Assembly (NCBI GenBank): GCA_002471665.1
Contig: DKQK01000036.1
Coordinates: 1-25,626 of the forward strand
Direction of reading: 5' to 3'
Source of the DNA: Gammaproteobacteria bacterium UBA7310
GTDB lineage: Bacteria; Pseudomonadota; Gammaproteobacteria; Pseudomonadales; Ketobacteraceae
Length of the DNA stretch: 25,626 nucleotides
Position 1 is the stretch's first letter. Each line of letters begins with the position of its first letter. A model generated the notes under the pieces. The model saw only the letters and a program-made list of their open reading frames with translations. It was not told the origin of the DNA and did no database searches. Below are positions 23,486-25,626 of the stretch, in pieces. The position numbers were made by a program, and so were the translations under genes.

Positions 23486-25491
23486 TGAATATGAAGATAA
23501 GGAAATTGATTGTCTGGCCGAAAGATTCAGCTTTTCCTCCCAGAGAAGTAGTGTTCGAGCTTAACAAGGTCAACGTTATTACCGGGGCGTCACGCACCGG
23601 AAAGTCTGCAATTATACCAATCATTGATTACTGCCTTGGTTCAAGTTCGTGCAGTATTCCTATTGATACAATCAGAGACTACGCATCTTGGTATGGCGTC
23701 GTGGTCCAGCTCGACCAGGATCAGATACTCATTGCAAGGAAGGTGCCGGCTGGTAGCGATCCATCTGATGAGTTTTACTACCAAAAAGGAACGACTGTTA
23801 CGATTCCTCCCGTGCTGGCAGACAGGAATGCTTCGATTGAGGATGTCAAGCACTCATTGAATGAAATGGCCTTGCTTCCATACTTTAGTCTCGACCCGGA
23901 CGAAGCATCACAAAATAACTTTAAAGCCCGCCTTAGTATTCGAGATCTGATGGGCTTTGTATTTCAGACACAGGATATTGTCGCAAACCAGAATATTTTA
24001 TTTTACAAAACTCATGCTCACGAGCACCGCGAAAAACTACGTACCTGGTTTCCTTTCATCCTTGGTGCGGAGAACGTTGATGTTTTGAAGGCCCGGCAGC
24101 GATTACAGGTACTTGAGCGTAAGCTAAACAGATTGCGGCGAGAGTTTGAAAAAGAGCGTGCGATTTCGGAAGAGTGGAAATCCAACATATTTGGACATCT
24201 CATGACTGCGGTTGATTATGGGTTGCTCGAAGCTGAATTTTCTCAGTCTGATGATCCTGCGAGGCTACTAGAGGTCGGTAAGGAACTGGTTGAGAAAAGC
24301 CCAGACAAACCTCGAGTTGGCGAAGCTCAGATTCAGGCGTCAAATGAAGAGCTTATAAAGCTTGATGCACAGGACGATGACCTAGCTTCCCAGATTGCAC
24401 GGATAAAAAAGCGCCTAGAAGAGGTAAAAAGACTTAAGAGCGGCTTTACCGATTATGGCTCTGTTGCTAGAAAGAAAGCCGACCGCCTCCACCTTTCTAA
24501 ATGGCTGACAGACGTAGCGGAGCATACAGAAAGTTGCCCTGTATGTGGTGAGGCCAGCCATTCTAACGCACTTAGCGAAATCAACAAGATTTCATCCGTT
24601 CTTAAAGAGTATGAGGATGAAGCGAGTAAATTTCAGGTCATTCCTACCACTTTTGACAGAGAAGAGCTGAGGCTAAAGCAGGACTTAGAAGACGTAATAG
24701 AGAAAAGGGGTGCGCTCCAGGAGCGATATGATCGGATCGTGCAGAAAGATGAACAGGCCAGAAACGGTTTTTATAGAAACAAAGAGATGTATATCTTTCT
24801 TGGCCATTTCCGTTCCTCTTTGGAACGATTCGAAAAGCTTGTTGAAGGGGGTGACCTTGAAAACCAAATCCAGCTGCTTCAACAGGAGTATGATCAATTG
24901 AAACCGCTGGTGAATGAAGGTGCTATATCACGAAGGATAGCGTCTGCGACCGATAAAATTGACGAGCTTATGCTTTCTTATCTTCAGCACCTTGATGTTG
25001 AAGAAAAATACAGGCAGTCGAGACCAAAAATAGACATCAAGGAACTAACTATCAAAGTCCGGGGTAATGAGGGAGATTGGCATTTCCTTGCTGAAGTTGG
25101 CAGCGCTTCTAACTGGGTTTCTTTCCATATAGCAGCGATGTGTGCATTTCAGGAGTTCTTTGCGAGCTTACCCGGCTCTAGCGTTCCCAGTTTTGTCATC
25201 TTCGATCAGCCAAGTCAGGTTTATTTCCCAAAAATTCCATTAGTTGAGGGGAGTGAAAAGGAGGAAGACTTTAAATCCTACAAGGATGAGGATTTTTACG
25301 CTGTAAAGAAAATATTTAAGACTTTGTCAGAGTCTTATTCAAAACCGGGTTCTTCTTGGCAATTTATCGTTCTTGATCATGCGGATAAGGCTATATATGG
25401 CGACATCATAAATATTCACGAAGTTGATGAGTGGCGCGAGGGGAAAAAGCTCATACCGCCAGAATGGTATACTGATTTAGAGAGCGCCTAA
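23485..25491 (+). CDS. ABC-3C Rad50/SMC-like ATPase (DUF3732 family)
   Basis: A 668-residue protein from the GTG at 23485, or 666 from the ATG at 23491. The GTG is preferred because AAGGTGG lies seven bases upstream and it overlaps the preceding stop by one base. Counting from the ATG, Walker A GASRTGKS is at 32-39. Two coiled-coil arms (about 195-330 and 365-500) flank CPVC at 349-352, which resembles the Rad50 zinc hook. The C-terminal ATPase half has a signature-like SASNWVSFHIA (538-548) and Walker B FVIFDQPSQVYFP (568-580). Asp572 is followed by Gln where most ABC ATPases have catalytic Glu; I recall this DQPSQ form as usual for the DUF3732 family. It probably senses foreign nucleic acid and controls the REase-like partner. 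Confidence 0.8.
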   Translation: MNMKIRKLIVWPKDSAFPPREVVFELNKVNVITGASRTGKSAIIPIIDYCLGSSSCSIPIDTIRDYASWYGVVVQLDQDQILIARKVPAGSDPSDEFYYQKGTTVTIPPVLADRNASIEDVKHSLNEMALLPYFSLDPDEASQNNFKARLSIRDLMGFVFQTQDIVANQNILFYKTHAHEHREKLRTWFPFILGAENVDVLKARQRLQVLERKLNRLRREFEKERAISEEWKSNIFGHLMTAVDYGLLEAEFSQSDDPARLLEVGKELVEKSPDKPRVGEAQIQASNEELIKLDAQDDDLASQIARIKKRLEEVKRLKSGFTDYGSVARKKADRLHLSKWLTDVAEHTESCPVCGEASHSNALSEINKISSVLKEYEDEASKFQVIPTTFDREELRLKQDLEDVIEKRGALQERYDRIVQKDEQARNGFYRNKEMYIFLGHFRSSLERFEKLVEGGDLENQIQLLQQEYDQLKPLVNEGAISRRIASATDKIDELMLSYLQHLDVEEKYRQSRPKIDIKELTIKVRGNEGDWHFLAEVGSASNWVSFHIAAMCAFQEFFASLPGSSVPSFVIFDQPSQVYFPKIPLVEGSEKEEDFKSYKDEDFYAVKKIFKTLSESYSKPGSSWQFIVLDHADKAIYGDIINIHEVDEWREGKKLIPPEWYTDLESA

Positions 25492-25626
25492 GAGAGCTTA
25501 GAAATTTTGGTATCCGCTTTCGGAACACAGAAATATAAGCTTCGATAAAGTTTGGAGCTTTTTAATGTCCGCTCCTGGCCGGAAGCAGAATAAAGTTTTG
25601 CCATCTACTATTACATAACCCAGAAA
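25492..25626. other. AT-rich tail after the ABC-3C operon, no gene seen
   Basis: The last 135 bases hold no convincing open reading frame with a ribosome site. A 5-bp stem (AAGCT/AGCTT, 25537-25560) followed by a few T residues is too weak to call a terminator. The composition remains AT-rich, so the island probably continues to the right. Confidence 0.6.

Noticed and set aside
25537..25565. Terminator after the ABC-3C ATPase gene.
   Set aside because: The stem is only 5 bp with a 14-base loop, and the T-run is short.

Overview
The window looks like chromosomal DNA of a Gammaproteobacterium, probably a marine or soil member of the Pseudomonadales/Oceanospirillales. This rests on recalled family resemblance: the aliphatic amidase and its AmiB partner are ordered as in Pseudomonas, there is a large soluble multi-PAS chemotaxis receptor, and a YgiQ-type radical SAM protein. 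I ran no search. No rRNA, tRNA, IS element or CRISPR array was seen, and no gene-free stretch exceeds about 230 bases.

Region 1 (1-8026) is a short-chain amide nitrogen-scavenging locus. On the minus strand, amiE (aliphatic amidase, complete catalytic triad) is followed by the 5' part of amiB (Clp-like ATPase), cut by the window edge. Divergently, a probable operon carries a Urt-type ABC importer (binding protein, two permeases, two ATPases), then formamidase FmdA and the zinc-ribbon protein FmdB. Two small palindromes lie between the divergent operons. The flanking amidases and the lack of urease genes suggest that the importer carries amides (formamide, acetamide) at least as much as urea.

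Region 2 (8037-15406) is ordinary genome: a glutathione S-transferase, a small flavodoxin-like protein, a chemotaxis transducer with four PAS domains at an exact 122-residue period, a YgiQ-type radical SAM protein, a cysteine-rich lipoprotein and a tiny membrane protein.

Region 3 (15495-21693) is the most interesting part: three co-directional genes for a predicted NTP-dependent conflict (defence) system. The first is an 1185-residue STAND-like P-loop NTPase with about ten Sel1 repeats and an unassigned C-terminal domain. The second is a small single-helix protein resembling effector-associated constant component 1 (EACC1). The third is a caspase-like peptidase with intact His/Cys dyad, an EF-hand-like loop and a long C-terminal region of about ten membrane segments. 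An inferred model is: NTPase senses and oligomerises, EACC1 couples, and the membrane-anchored caspase executes.

Region 4 (21694-25626) is visibly AT-richer and encodes what looks like an ABC three-component (ABC-3C) system: a protein with a restriction-endonuclease-like N-terminus, a small middle component, and a Rad50/SMC-like ABC ATPase with a CPVC zinc-hook motif. Regions 3 and 4 together look like a defence island whose two modules were probably acquired separately.
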